A stretch of 64,000 nt of DNA from Lineus longissimus. Taxonomy: Eukaryota > Nemertea > Pilidiophora > Heteronemertea > Lineidae. Under the pieces are notes generated by a model. That model did no database searches and was not told the DNA's origin. It saw nothing but the letters and a program-made list of their open reading frames with translations. The stretch spans positions 1,550,501-1,614,500 of the forward strand of contig NC_088315.1 in the NCBI RefSeq assembly GCF_910592395.1. Reading direction: 5' to 3'. Below, piece by piece: positions 51,402 to 62,760 of the stretch. How positions within the stretch are numbered: the stretch's first letter is position 1; each line of letters begins with the position of its first letter. The position numbers and the translations under genes were made by a program.

Positions 51402-52031
51402 CTGTGAAAAATGTTCATTTGTCCTGTCTTATAACCCTGGCTTCGCATGGAAGTTGATAGGTAGCTATGTTTGGCACTGGATCATCGGTTGTCGCGAAAA
51501 ACACTGTTGTCTTTCGATGGATTTTCTGACGGATCGCCAGCCTTCGTTATGTTAGGAACTTTCAACGATAGCTTGGCAGCCATAACCAATTGATTTTCGG
51601 AGAATCCAGTCTTAGACGATTGTGACGTTAAGGTGAAGGTTTGGACTACAGATGGCGTGCGGGGCGTATTGACACAATAACATCGGAAGGAGTAGACGTA
51701 CATAATGTGGCTTGGCCTGAGAAATAATAGTACATAATGTCAACAAATATATTTGGAGAGCCTGTTTTCCTACACAATATTATCAGAAATATTTCCTACC
51801 CCCTACCCCCACTCCCCACATTCCCAATAAGCCTGATTGTGGCCTAGACAGTCTCAATCTGCTGAAGAGACAGTGGGCAGCCATCGATTGGCTTTCGGCG
51901 TCGCAGAGCCACCAAGCCCAAATCGGTCTGGTTGTGACTAGCGCGCATGAAGCGCTTGGTCGACTAGCACCAAGAGCGACTCCTTGGAAATGGCTCGGAG
52001 AAGCTAATACAGATTTTGCCTTATTGAGACG

Positions 52032-52059
52032 CCCCCCCCCCCCCCACACACACACACAC
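52032..52059 (+). repeat. C14 run followed by (AC)7
   Basis: C14 at 52,032-52,045, then (AC)7 at 52,046-52,059. Simple-sequence repeat. Confidence 0.95.
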
Positions 52060-52076
52060 CGTGTTGAAACACGGTG
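52057..52076. repeat. 9-bp perfect inverted repeat, 2-base loop
   Basis: CACCGTGTT (52,057-52,065) and AACACGGTG (52,068-52,076), directly adjoining the AC repeat. Near-palindrome of unknown role. Confidence 0.8.
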
Positions 52077-52260
52077 GCGCTACTATACCCGATTCGGTCT
52101 GGTTGTGACAGCACGTACGAACGTGATACAGTCTTGTGAACATTGTTTGAATACCAAGCGGGATATGGTGGTGATTGCTAGTCACCTGGTGTTTTACTTA
52201 CAAATTGCAACATTCTTTCACGTTATATGATCCCTTTTATCAAATTCATTTCACGTGTTA

Positions 52261-52321
52261 ACACTGCCGAGCACTCCTGGAGAAAAAATAAGATTGTTTC
52301 TCCAGGAATGGTCAGCAGTGT
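52261..52321. repeat. 25-bp imperfect hairpin (miRNA-precursor-like)
   Basis: The left arm, 52,261-52,285 (ACACTGCC...GGAGAAA), pairs with the right arm, 52,297-52,321 (TTTCTCCAGG...AGTGT), at 22 of 25 positions, with an 11-base loop. The three mismatches are single and spaced. Pairing continues outside after a 2-base bulge (CGTGT/ACACG). Size and shape fit a pre-miRNA on either strand. A foldback transposon remnant is the alternative. Confidence 0.6.
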
Positions 52322-52480
52322 ACACGCCCTATGTATAATCAACATACACGATAATTTATCTAGTTTTTATAGTAGGCGACTTCAGTGGTATTTTTAGATA
52401 GGTACATCTCGTCATTTTATAAATACAACATATGTCATCTAACATGTCAGGATACTGATGTTCAGATGACGCCATACTCG

Positions 52481-52992
52481 TCACAGCGTCGTCCCACAGT
52501 GCGTGGTCTCACTGTTAGCATCACTGTTCGTCTTCAGCAGTCCCCGTCGCAGAGCTGGGTCAAACCTGCCCGGTTTCCCGTAAACTAGCCCCCGGGAATA
52601 TACCCACGAGGTCTTATTCACAAAGGACAGAAGAAAGTACGAAAGGGTAAAACAGGCACCATTGGAAATAAATGCAAATAACAGTACCACTGTCAAAACC
52701 CAAAGTGGAAAAGGCACGCCGAAACTGTACACCAGGTTCGTTATCCAGAATAGGCAGTATGACGTCCACACTAGAAAGAACGCGGGATCTGGAGCAAGGC
52801 TGATGTTTTTTTCGAACTCCGAATAGGCCATCCAAGAGCTGACGTCGTTTGCGTCGAAGCAGACGCAGTGTAGAACGTAGGATGAGATGATGGTGAGGAG
52901 GGGCAGCAGCAATGAGGTACCTATTCCGATGATGATGAAGATCCAAAGGCCTCCTGTGTCTTGCGTGAAGTCAAGATTGCAGTAGGTTGCTT
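52481..52992 (-). CDS. Receptor last exon (TM5-TM7 and C-tail)
   Basis: A single exon codes the ECL2 Cys, three membrane helices and a cytosolic tail of about 45 residues (KTSWVYSRGL, then Ser/Thr-rich TNSDANSETTHCGTTL). The tail's Ser/Thr cluster could be a phosphorylation and arrestin site. Stop at 52,481-52,483. Confidence 0.75.
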
Positions 52993-55900
52993 CTGGAATT
53001 GAAAATTAATTGTAATTATTCAATGTTTGTCTGAGATGAACATGAGCAAGAGAGACAGAAAAACTATGCTGAAAGAGAGGCTTATTTCGTTAATTAAGTC
53101 GCCTGAAGCTGAGCAAACACTGCAGCATGTTGGCTTTGGAATAGACCATCAGGATATTGCTTCAGTTTTTATCATAGCCTCAGTCAGCAAACACTAGAGA
53201 GATCTATCTTAGTGAATGTGCTATACAAAGGGTAGGGCTTTATTTCTTTATCAATAGAATTCTGAAAGAAACTGCAACTGACGATGGTGTCACTCAAAAC
53301 GAAAACCTGGTCTGCCTAATCGGGTGTATAATCCAGAGGAGCCACACCTTTAGGATGTCGAGGATTTCCAAAGAACTAAAAAACAACACTTTTCTCTTAC
53401 CTTGGAGAGGGATCATCAGATCCCTGTATAAGCTAAGTTCACCTTGCCGCAGATAGACATTCATACTCTCACTGATATTCCACAAAGCATAGCTTGTGTT
53501 GAACTGTGAATCGAACTCTTCCCAAGTTCTGTTTAACAAGCTACTAAAATTTGTGGCATTCAACGACTCTAATTTCTCTAAAGATTTTATTCGAAGGTGA
53601 AGTAACGTCTCTTCCTCCTCGTAAGAGAATATGAACTGTCCAATAGTTTGTTGTTTTACTGTTTTCCTTGCTGCATACTCTTCGAAGAATGTGTTCAGAC
53701 TTGGCAGTAGTTTCAAATTGATGAATTTCCCATAAATACTGGTCATCTCCTCTTTTGTGGTGTTGTCGAAGGACGTGTTGGTGATGTTGATGTATAAGGA
53801 CACTTTACCTGGAATGGAAATAAGTTGAAAATGAGCCTTGGCGGAGCTCTAACTTATCCTAGTATTCTGTTTGTGCCTTTGTCCAAAAAAGATTTTTAAT
53901 CTGCTAATTGCCCCCATATGAGGTGAAGATAGGGTGCCGGTGTAGAAGTTTAAAATGTCCTAGGATAAAATGTCCGGGAACAAAGGATTCTATTATGCGC
54001 TGAGCTATTGACGGTCATTGCCTCTATAGAACCATATGCCATAATCTGTCAGAATACAATAGGCCCGGACACTTTTTCCAGGGGGGACACTTTTTACTTT
54101 TACACCGGGATAAAATGATAGCAAGCCCTTGATGGATTGATAGTTGAAAGGAAACGCGTGACGAATTGCTAGATGTCATGAATGAACCATGTTTGTACGG
54201 CATCTATTGAATAAGCAAAAACATTTTCACCAAGATGGCTAGGTCACGTTTTGCCGGAACGATCGATAGCAACGTGGTGTTGAGTGTCGCTTTGAAGCGA
54301 TTTTGCTGGTTGTGTAGGAAGGTAATCAACCTTTGTATTGCTCTTACCAAAACACAAGTGACAGAACATCTCATCGATGTAAAACGATTTGTCCTCAAGA
54401 GAAAGCGTTCAATCAAAGATTATTGCTTTTTATATCATGGCTCTCATTCTGTCATGGAGGAGTGCTTCTTCGGGAGATAGTACATTGTGAGCCCACAGCC
54501 GACGAATATTTCTTCAATGTTGCACCTGTGCGCAGCGAATATTTACGCCAATAGGTTACATCGTTTCACCGTGGAACCAGACGATGATAGTGATCAACCA
54601 GACGACCTCCAGTTTGTTTACCAGTTATAGCTAGTCCGGCCTCGTTAAAAGTTAATATCGGCCAGTAGAACAACAGGACCAAACTGGTAATTACTGGCAA
54701 TTCGATTCTCTTCAACTGCAGGCGTTATTTATACTTGCTAAAGGACAGGTGGCACGTTTCTACGTTTCCAATCATAGGTCGTTCACCATACCCTCCAGAC
54801 GGACGGCGTATTTGAGGCAAATGGATATTGAGCCCCATTCTATCCGAATCTGGAGTTTGATTTAGTTAGACAGATTGGTTTGCTTCGGATATTGAATTAT
54901 AGTGCGTTGCAGGACTGACAGACAATTCAATGACATGGTCCGTGCTTTTTACGATTGAGTAATAAATAAAATTTAAGATGACAATAAACACGCGGCATTT
55001 TGCCATGGAACAGGGACCTTGACTTCTCCTTTTATTTTTCACGACGGGGTTATCCGTGCCCATAGATCATGCATCGCTCTTATTGGCCTGGGGTTAATTA
55101 ATGTCCGTTCATACTATCAATAGTGTCATCATCATCATCATCATCATCATTATCATCATTACCTACCTCTGTATGTCGTGTACTCGGCCATCCCAAATAG
55201 TGGAAAACAGCAGATCATAGCATTTATCATGAACATCCCAAGAACCAGCAGCTTTATGTTGTTTACTGAGAAAGTTACAGCATGGTCTACAAAACTTGTC
55301 ACTTCGGAGACCCTGAAAGAAATTAGAAGAAAACTTGGTTCCATGGGAACACATAATCGCGACCTATCGCCATCAGAACCCTCTGGCAGCACCGGGTATA
55401 ATCTAGACATGGTCGGTAAAGGTCATTAAAAGAACGCCGCTTAGATCGAAAACCCTGGAAACAGAGCCGCTGATGGTTACTGTCCAGGACGCTCCATTCA
55501 AAGGTCATTTTAACTCAAGCTACAGCTGTTACGATATCACAAGACGAACTTTGATCTGAGAGCATAGCAGCTGCTGTGGTTGGTGACAAAGTGCAAGACT
55601 CGATCAGATGATTATAGAAGTCTGATGGCGAATATCGGATTTAAAGACGGACTTGGTCAGTAACGGTAAAATCATCAATGCCATCTGTACGGCCATTGGT
55701 TCTTTCTCAACATCGTCAAAAAAGTTTTTCTCCGTGCCTAAAAAGGGATACGCTGAAGGAGATTAGGCCATGGTCCATCGGAGGCTCCAATCAAGGCAAA
55801 GGAAGTGTTTATCTGCGGGTTTCACAGTGGCAGTAAAGCTACTGGGCAATATCTTTTTATTTTTTTCCACTGAAGATACGAGTACTTTTTTCTATCGACC

Positions 55901-56635
55901 CACCATAAATAGAAGCTTTTAGGAGGTGCAAGGTAAACAGGTGAAGCGATTTTCAATTAAGCGTACGTAATTCCAAGCACGGCAATCGACCAAGGGTCGC
56001 ATTACTAGCCTTAGTGGTTCTCCCTTTCTGATTGACTTAATATGCACTCCAGATAGTAACGGTTAAATCCAATTTGCTTCAACCACTCGACTAAATTGCT
56101 TCGTTTCTATGAATAATCTTTGAGCTAGCATCACAGCAGCAGTACATTGTTCCAAAGATTGATAACCGTGCGTATAAAGGTCATAGGTAAACTCATGTAT
56201 GAGTCTGGACATTTGATCTCAATCTAAAACTGTGTTTGACACCGCTTAACAAATTGGAAGATTGGCAGGTCATTTCCTCCCGGGAACCTGACTTGTTCCT
56301 TGTTCCTTAATGTGGATGTTATATCTTCACCAGCCGTTGTTAACCCAAAGCACGAGCAGGAAACTATACTAATGGCTTATAAGGTACTCCGTGGGATATC
56401 ATACATGAAAGTCAGGCAGGCTTTGTGATTTGTTGAGGGAAAGTCTCAAACACCTTGCCAACATTTTAGCTCCACCCACACGGTGTTCATGGCGAGACAC
56501 AAAACTTGATAACATTGATGATATGTTCCTACCGTTCCAGGTTTGCGATGACAAGGGTCCATACTCCTGAGGCGAGCCACGTGTGCGTGATCACTCCATA
56601 TACTTGACACACACCTTCTGAGAAAATCCATTCAC
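52481..56635 (-). CDS. Class A-like GPCR, 3' part (TM3-TM7), with giant second extracellular loop
   Basis: Four exons read in order: 56635-56533, 55312-55167, 53808-53401, 52992-52481, all with AG/GT borders and matching phases. Exon a gives ECL1/TM3 (EWIFSEGVCQVYG, then WTLVIANLE) with the ECL1 Trp, the TM3-top Cys and an ERR in place of DRY. Exon b gives TM4 (IKLLVLGMFMINAMICCFP). Exon c is a hydrophilic loop of 136 codons with eight N-glycosylation sequons. Exon d starts with TYCNLDF (the ECL2 Cys that should bond to TM3), then TM5 (WIFIIIGIGTSLLLPLLTII), TM6 (AFFLVWTSYCLFWITNLVY), TM7 (VLTVVLLFAFISNGACFTLS) and the tail. Canonical CWxP and NPxxY are absent. ECL2 and TM5 recall prostanoid receptors slightly, but I cannot assign a subfamily. 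TM1-TM2 exons (ending with one spare base) were not found upstream in the window. Confidence 0.75.
53401..53808 (-). CDS. Receptor exon coding the inserted ECL2 domain
   Basis: These 408 bases are open throughout in the joined phase and are bounded by TTCCAG and GTAAGA. The peptide opens with a sequon cluster (NITNTSFDNTT), then is charged and helix-friendly (FFEEYAARKTVKQQ, YEEEETLLHLRIKSLEKL), with NATNFSSLLNRT and FNTSYALWNIS, ending GELSLYRDLMIPLQ. It has no Cys and no membrane segment. It lies between TM4 and the conserved ECL2 Cys. I do not recognise the domain with certainty. Confidence 0.75.
55126..55160. repeat. (TCA)n microsatellite next to a receptor splice donor
   Basis: About eleven TCA/TTA units on the plus strand. 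On the receptor's coding strand the run of ATG/ATA-type triplets begins six bases after the donor GT of the TM4 exon. Confidence 0.95.
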
Positions 56636-59600
56636 CTGAAAATAAAGCGAAAGGAACAGAGAATGAAAATACTTGCTATCTGAATCATTTTCCTTGTTTT
56701 CCTTTCATTCTTTTCTGTCAAGCAGGAAGTTCGGGACATACGATAACGTGTTGGTTTTCCAATCCTATTCGTCGCAGCCAAGCTTGGCCATAAGGAGTAG
56801 ATGTCATCTGATTAGTCAAAACCTGCCACAGCTTCTGCTTGAAGAAACTGGTGAAGAAAGACAATGCTGTTGCTTCTTCACAATGGGACACCGATGTCCG
56901 ACACCGCCTCGCGTTACCCAGAAAAGCTTAACACATACCATATTCTGCACATCCTCTCTATGTAACGTGGACGTAAAGATGTCACTGTAGCTTCTAAATC
57001 CGGTTCGTGGCACACCAACACGCATAATATGTTTTGAAAGAACAACAACATTCGCCACCTTTACCTTTGATCAACCACCCCACCAATTAGCTCGAACAGT
57101 GTGGATGTCGAGAGAAATGCGCAAGACCTAAATTATCTTGAATTCTGCTGGATCTAATGGAATGAACTCAAGGGGCAATACAACACTTGAAAATAGAAGT
57201 ATCATGCAGAATCGTCGATATCAACCTCTCGAGAAAACATACAAGGGTAATGATGAGGAGCGGATGCCATTAGTTCCGTGTGCGCAGGGAGTCGCATCAA
57301 GGTTGCGAAACCCATTACTGTCGTACAGCTAACTCCTTAAGAGTGATGCTTTTACTCATTCGTGACGTCGAGGAAATGTAAACAAGTTCTAATTAACGCT
57401 CTCCTTTATCGGAGCAAAAAAATTGGTAATCTAAGACGACCCATTTGTCTGTACCTCTAGAGGGGGACTAAAGGTAGGTGCTGTGGTTTCAGTTGGGTGT
57501 ACCCTCCGTCACATTTGGCTGACTGGGCTACTCGTACAATATCCATCGTATCCATGTAACTATGCATGGCAAATATAACCCATTCCCAAACAAAACCCGC
57601 GTGCACCTAGGCCTAAATTTTTTTTGATTCAAAGTCTTAGGACGATCTCGAAAATCAACGACCCTAACGAAGCACCTTTCTTGGGTGGTCGATGGGCGCA
57701 AACTGGCAAGGGTATAATTTAATGGTTTACATCGGAAAGGTAACAGAAAGAAATGAAGGAGGTCTTCTGAAAACCATCTCAAAGTACCACCTTAAAAAGT
57801 AAACTGCTTTCATGATGTTTAAAGAATTTTGCATTCAGTAGTGTTACCCAACACATCCGACCACGTCGGCCCCATATTCAGCCTGGGGTCTTGCTACTAA
57901 CATGATCACTACGTATCTCTAGCCAGTGTATTCCGTCTACAGCGGAAATATTCCTCCACCCTCGACAATTGAGCCGGATACAAGCACTGAATCTTAAAGT
58001 CAATCAGCAATAACCACATGATCCATGTCGTGTCTTAGAATTGGAGTCTAGAGACTGCGCGGCAGCTGCGAACCTACTGGCAACACCTCAGGCGGCTCTC
58101 CCGAACCCGATGATAAACACCTGCGTTTGTTCGATATTCTGATATCGGCGAATGGCAGATTTTCGAACCGCTAAAGAGGGGCCATTACTGCCCGATGGGA
58201 GTTATATTCACATCAGTCATATGTAGTCGTGACTGTGACTTGAGGTTAAGAAAATGAGATCGAAAAAAGGATGTATTGCAAGTATTGCAAACACAAGACC
58301 GCGAGGGAAGAGCTTAAATGTACGCCAAAACCACGGCACCTCGCCGAGCCATATAACCACTGCCAAATAAGGGCCTGTCCCGAACCTGATACTCCCAGAA
58401 ACGTTTCCTTCAGACTCTTCTCTAGATAATCGCACTCCCGCTGTGCGGAACCAAGGACATTTTAGTAATAAGAGATAATTAAGATCAATTTCTGCCACAA
58501 CAAATGAATATTTCGAAGGAGAGTGTCATTGCAAAACAATGCAATTAAAGAAACCACCATGCATTGTTATTTAATTTCCGGTGATAAAGGCACTCAGGTT
58601 GTTTTCCCAAACAGACATCATGTGGAGATTGAAAGATTGACGCAATGAGTTCTCAGATGCGGGGTACATCAGTGCTCATTCTAACACTGCTGACAAAGCG
58701 AATCACGGAGTCATTCATCTCGTCATTTTGAAAAAAATTACCTTTTCATTACGTAAGCAAGATACAAACTACGTCAGATAAACAACGACTTGGCTCTTCT
58801 GAAAGGGCCCATTTGCGACAGTGGCAGGGCATGCTTGTATTGAAATATACCAACTGTTATTGAACATATTGAACAGCTGAAAATAGCCAGGAAGTGAATT
58901 CATGACTAGATGTTCGATGGGAGGTAGAGGTGACAGTGTGTGGAGGCTTCTACTGAGATGTAAAACCTACGAAAACAGCGATTCATTTCTCTTTTCACCA
59001 AGACAATCTCCAACATTGCTGATTGCATGGTGAATCCTCTTGACTTGGTCTCCTTTTTTCAGGTATCAATAGACCTTATCACTTATCCTTCGATAGAACA
59101 CCACTTCACAAATAAGTCCAATGACCATCATTGTCTAGCACAATCCAGGGGCAAAGCTGGGACTAATATGGTCGTCTTATATCTGATGCGAAACATATCG
59201 AGCAGTGAAGTAGACGGACGGCTTAACGTTAAAATCTCTTTTCTAGCAGGGGTCAATCCGCCATTTTAAATGTCATTGAATAATTTGTAAGCCCTGCACG
59301 TACAGGCTGGCAAGACATGCATAACTCGACTAACGGCAGAGAGCGACGAAAACCAAGTAGTGAGCCATCCTCCAGTGTTAGCTTTTGTGGTCGACGCATG
59401 TCTATCTAGCTCACGTTGTCTATTGCCCTGACAATTTTATAATACCTGTAACCGAAAACGAAGCGGAAATATGCAATAAGCCTCAGGCTGAGTTCGGCGT
59501 GATGACTCTTCAACGGAGATAGGAGACACGCTGAAAATTAGAGATGCAATCGGATGACTGATTGAAGGAAGGTTTCCCAAGCCTTACGAAGAGCTCCGAC

Positions 59601-61436
59601 TAACGAACCGCGAAGGATGTAAATCATTTTTATCTTGTCGTTTTCTTTATTTCTCAGGTTAGTCGTTCAACGAAGAGTACAAGATGATTTACAAGTGTCG
59701 CGTGGATGAATAAGCAAGCACAGGAGTTGACGAGACGGGAGACATTCGTTCTTGCTACTTAATCGTCCATACCACACTTCTTCCTCCTTAACTTTCAAAC
59801 TTTCCTCAGTCTCCTACTGACCAACCCTCGCAGGGTTTCGTCGCTTGTCGTAGCTCTTCCTGAGGTTGCCTACCTAATATCTGAACGAACGACGCAGAAC
59901 TCTTTTTCGACTTCCTGAAAAAGAAGTCTACCCCGCGCTGTAAAAAACTGTTTTGAACACCCTAAGCCGCCAAATGAAGAAATGAATAAATTTGTTTCTT
60001 GGAAGGAGCTTTTGTATCAAGTTGAGACAAGCTAATAATATCCCGAACAGAATGCGGTGATCAAATTGAGATGATAGAAGTGGATTAAAGTGGTCTCAGA
60101 AAGACAATATTGCAGTTCCGATCCTAAGGATTTCAAACAAATAATGACTAGTCAATGAGAGTCATACTGGTAATTGCACAATGCCAGCGACTGTAACATT
60201 TATAAATAGCACTTCAATCAGCAATGGAAAAGCGGCGTCTATCTTATTATTCGATTGTTTTTTGAACATTTCTTTCGTTTAGCAATGCCAGTCACCGTCG
60301 GATGGAGCCTTTTGTAAGGTTCTTTACGGTGTTATCTGACTCTGTTTCATGTTGCTCATTGTACTGAGAAGTCTTGTACAAAGGCCTTATCGAATTCATG
60401 TAACATCTGTGTGTCCGAAGAATCACTCACTATAGTGCTCTAGCAGCAAACGGTGAGGCAACCTGCCTCCGCTCCGGAACCGAATAGAGTCGCATGCGTG
60501 TACCACTTGTCGGGAAAGGGTGTCTCTTTCAGTAGGACATCTAAGGAGATAATCTCCGACAAAAACCGAAAGACGGTATGATTTCAATATAGAGTTCCAA
60601 GTTAATTCCCGATATACTGTAAGATAGGGGTTGAAATCAATTTTAGGGGGCCTAGATGCCGGATTTAGGACCCCCTCCTGATAAAGTGCGTCATGACATC
60701 CATGACATACTTTGTCGACCTCTTCGACAGGTGGGTATATTCTAATATGATGGCCCTAGAATACATCGTCTATCACACAGAATCTGAACCTGAGCAAAAT
60801 ACTACGTCTGCTTTCCTGAGACAAACATCTCCCAACGATATATCGTGCAAACACGGTTGAGCAATCACGAGCTAATAATGTAAACACTCAACAAATGATG
60901 TAGATTCTGTGAAATGAAAAGAAAACAACTGGTCACCAAGATTGTGAATTTGTAATGGGAATATGCAAAAAAGATGCAACATGTATTAAATGTATACGAT
61001 TAACAGAGGGATGAACTCGTAATTGAGCAATACGTTTAAAGACCATTTGATCGGATGAAATTTATTTTGTTTTAATCTATTGCCTTAGATATATCAATGT
61101 CAAGACTGACATTTATCAAATCCATCCAAATTCATTGCGCGAAAGTGCCATATTAAATGGATTTAAGAGTGTTTCAGTCAGAGAGTGGACATCAGTACCA
61201 TTAATTTGTCACAACGGCAAATCCGAAGTGCGGTAGAAAAAAACAGCATATTCTTAAGAAATGCTATTGAAGATTTATGGAAGCAAACGAATACCAATAC
61301 TAAAGTAACGATTCCATGTGGTGGTTTGAATAAAGTACACAAGGTGTTGTTGTCTCAGTCATTGCCCGGTAAGACACAAATAAGCCATGTCAAAGCAGCG
61401 CGATTTAACCAGAAAGTCTTTTGTACCAAATGTTTG

Positions 61437-61458
61437 GTATTTGCGAGGTATTTGCGAG
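61437..61458 (+). repeat. 11-base tandem duplication
   Basis: GTATTTGCGAG occurs twice back to back, followed by GTAAGG. Both copies end in a splice-donor-like G|GTA. Confidence 0.8.
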
Positions 61459-62729
61459 GTAAGGCAAGGTTGCCTTTGGGAGGAATGTTATTATCTTTCG
61501 CTTACCATTATCAGTCACAGCCATGAATATTTGTGGGAAAAAATATTTCACCTAAATAACGTTCACAGACACGAGTCAAAAGGTTTCAAATCGAGATATG
61601 TTTTTATTGTTTTGAAACAGAGATCTCCAATGCATTTACTCCCCGGGCTGATACTAAATAACAGATAACTGCCTCAACATGACATTTCTACGGATAGCAT
61701 AGTTCAGCTTATAAGCTGTGTGACAAAAAGCTCTGTAGAGGTGAAAAGGAACAGGCGACACATATCATTATTGTGAAAGTTCTTTCTAAATAACAGTCAA
61801 TGAAGTCTTATTTCCTGCTCTCAGTGACTCCCTGAGATAGGACTTTCCGTATATCATATAGGACAGTGCTGATTGAATTGTTTTACAGAGCATCGGGTAT
61901 ATAGTAACTGAACGATAGAATATTTGTTCTGCAAAAGTTGACCTATTCGCAAGAATCATTTACCCGTCAATCTTCCGACGCAAAATGGCCTGCGGGATTA
62001 TATAGCTATCCCAATCTGGACGAATAATACCAGTAAGCTCACCCGATCTGTAATCTCCATCCCCAGTTACCAGACGATTCCAAGGATTGAGCTCGGCGTA
62101 CCCAAGACATATTATTGAATTGATCGAATGTCAATAAACGCATCAATATCCTTAGCAAAGATTCATTCGATTGGGTTTTAGCACAATATGATCGATGTGA
62201 TAATGGCTTACGGCAATAGAGATGACTCCAGCATGTCCAACCTACCAGTAGAACGGGCTGGAATTACTGTTAAAAGAGCTTGATTTTATAAAATCTCAAT
62301 GAGCGCTTCATCAGATGAAACGACATCACATGACAATATCGTTATATGACTTAACACACCTTTAACAACGAGTACCGTCACATGGGGAGACTTTGAACAC
62401 CAGGTTAGCGGCTTTTCTCACGCCCAATTCTTCCTGACAGGGCATTTACGAATGGGATGTAGATTGGTATTGGTCTTTTATTCAAAGAAGGATACCTTTT
62501 TTCACAGCCCTTTCAAGTGGTGAATTGTTCCAGAAAGAATGATGAAGGCAATTTGCAACAAATTCTGCCAACCTTTGCAACAGTTCTGTTACCTAGGAAA
62601 CAGTTAGTTGTCGGCGAAAAAAAAGGAATCGATAGTGGACAAAAGTTACCGGGCGTCATGAGAAGATTTCTTCGATTTCGAACTGATGGCATGTTTTGAC
62701 ATGGCAATGTGCTTGATTAGTTAATTTTG

Positions 62730-62760
62730 GCAATGTGCATCACGCGGAAATGCACATTGC
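62730..62760. repeat. 11-bp perfect inverted repeat
   Basis: GCAATGTGCAT (62,730-62,740) and ATGCACATTGC (62,750-62,760) around a 9-base loop. A further direct copy of GGCAATGTGC lies at 62,703-62,712. Confidence 0.8.

Larger units (their letters stand above)
51923..52109 (+). repeat. Two copies of TCGGTCTGGTTGTGAC, each followed by a small hairpin
   Basis: The 16-base unit occurs at 51,923-51,938 and 52,094-52,109. The first copy is followed by AGCGC...GCGCT, the second by CACGT...ACGTG, both short stems. Between them lie a C14 run and (AC)7. The arrangement suggests a duplicated or degraded mobile element, but no terminal repeats were found. Confidence 0.5.
51402..52480. other. Convergent intergenic stretch, repeat-rich
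   Basis: It lies between the stop of the CAP gene (+) and the stop of the receptor gene (-), so it must hold both 3' UTRs. It contains a GC-rich patch with direct repeats, C14 and (AC)n runs and a strong hairpin, listed separately. No canonical poly(A) signal was found for either gene. Confidence 0.7.

Noticed and set aside
57138-57332. Plus-strand 64-codon frame with a possible donor (CAAGG|GTAATG)
   Set aside because: No acceptor, no domain and no partner exon found.
58217-58498. Hydrophobic minus-strand frame considered as the receptor's TM1-TM2 exon
   Set aside because: No TM1 GN, no TM2 Asp pattern and no donor leaving one spare base as the TM3 exon requires.
61185-61526. 113-codon plus-strand frame
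   Set aside because: Begins at GTG, includes the 11-base tandem duplication, and shows no domain.
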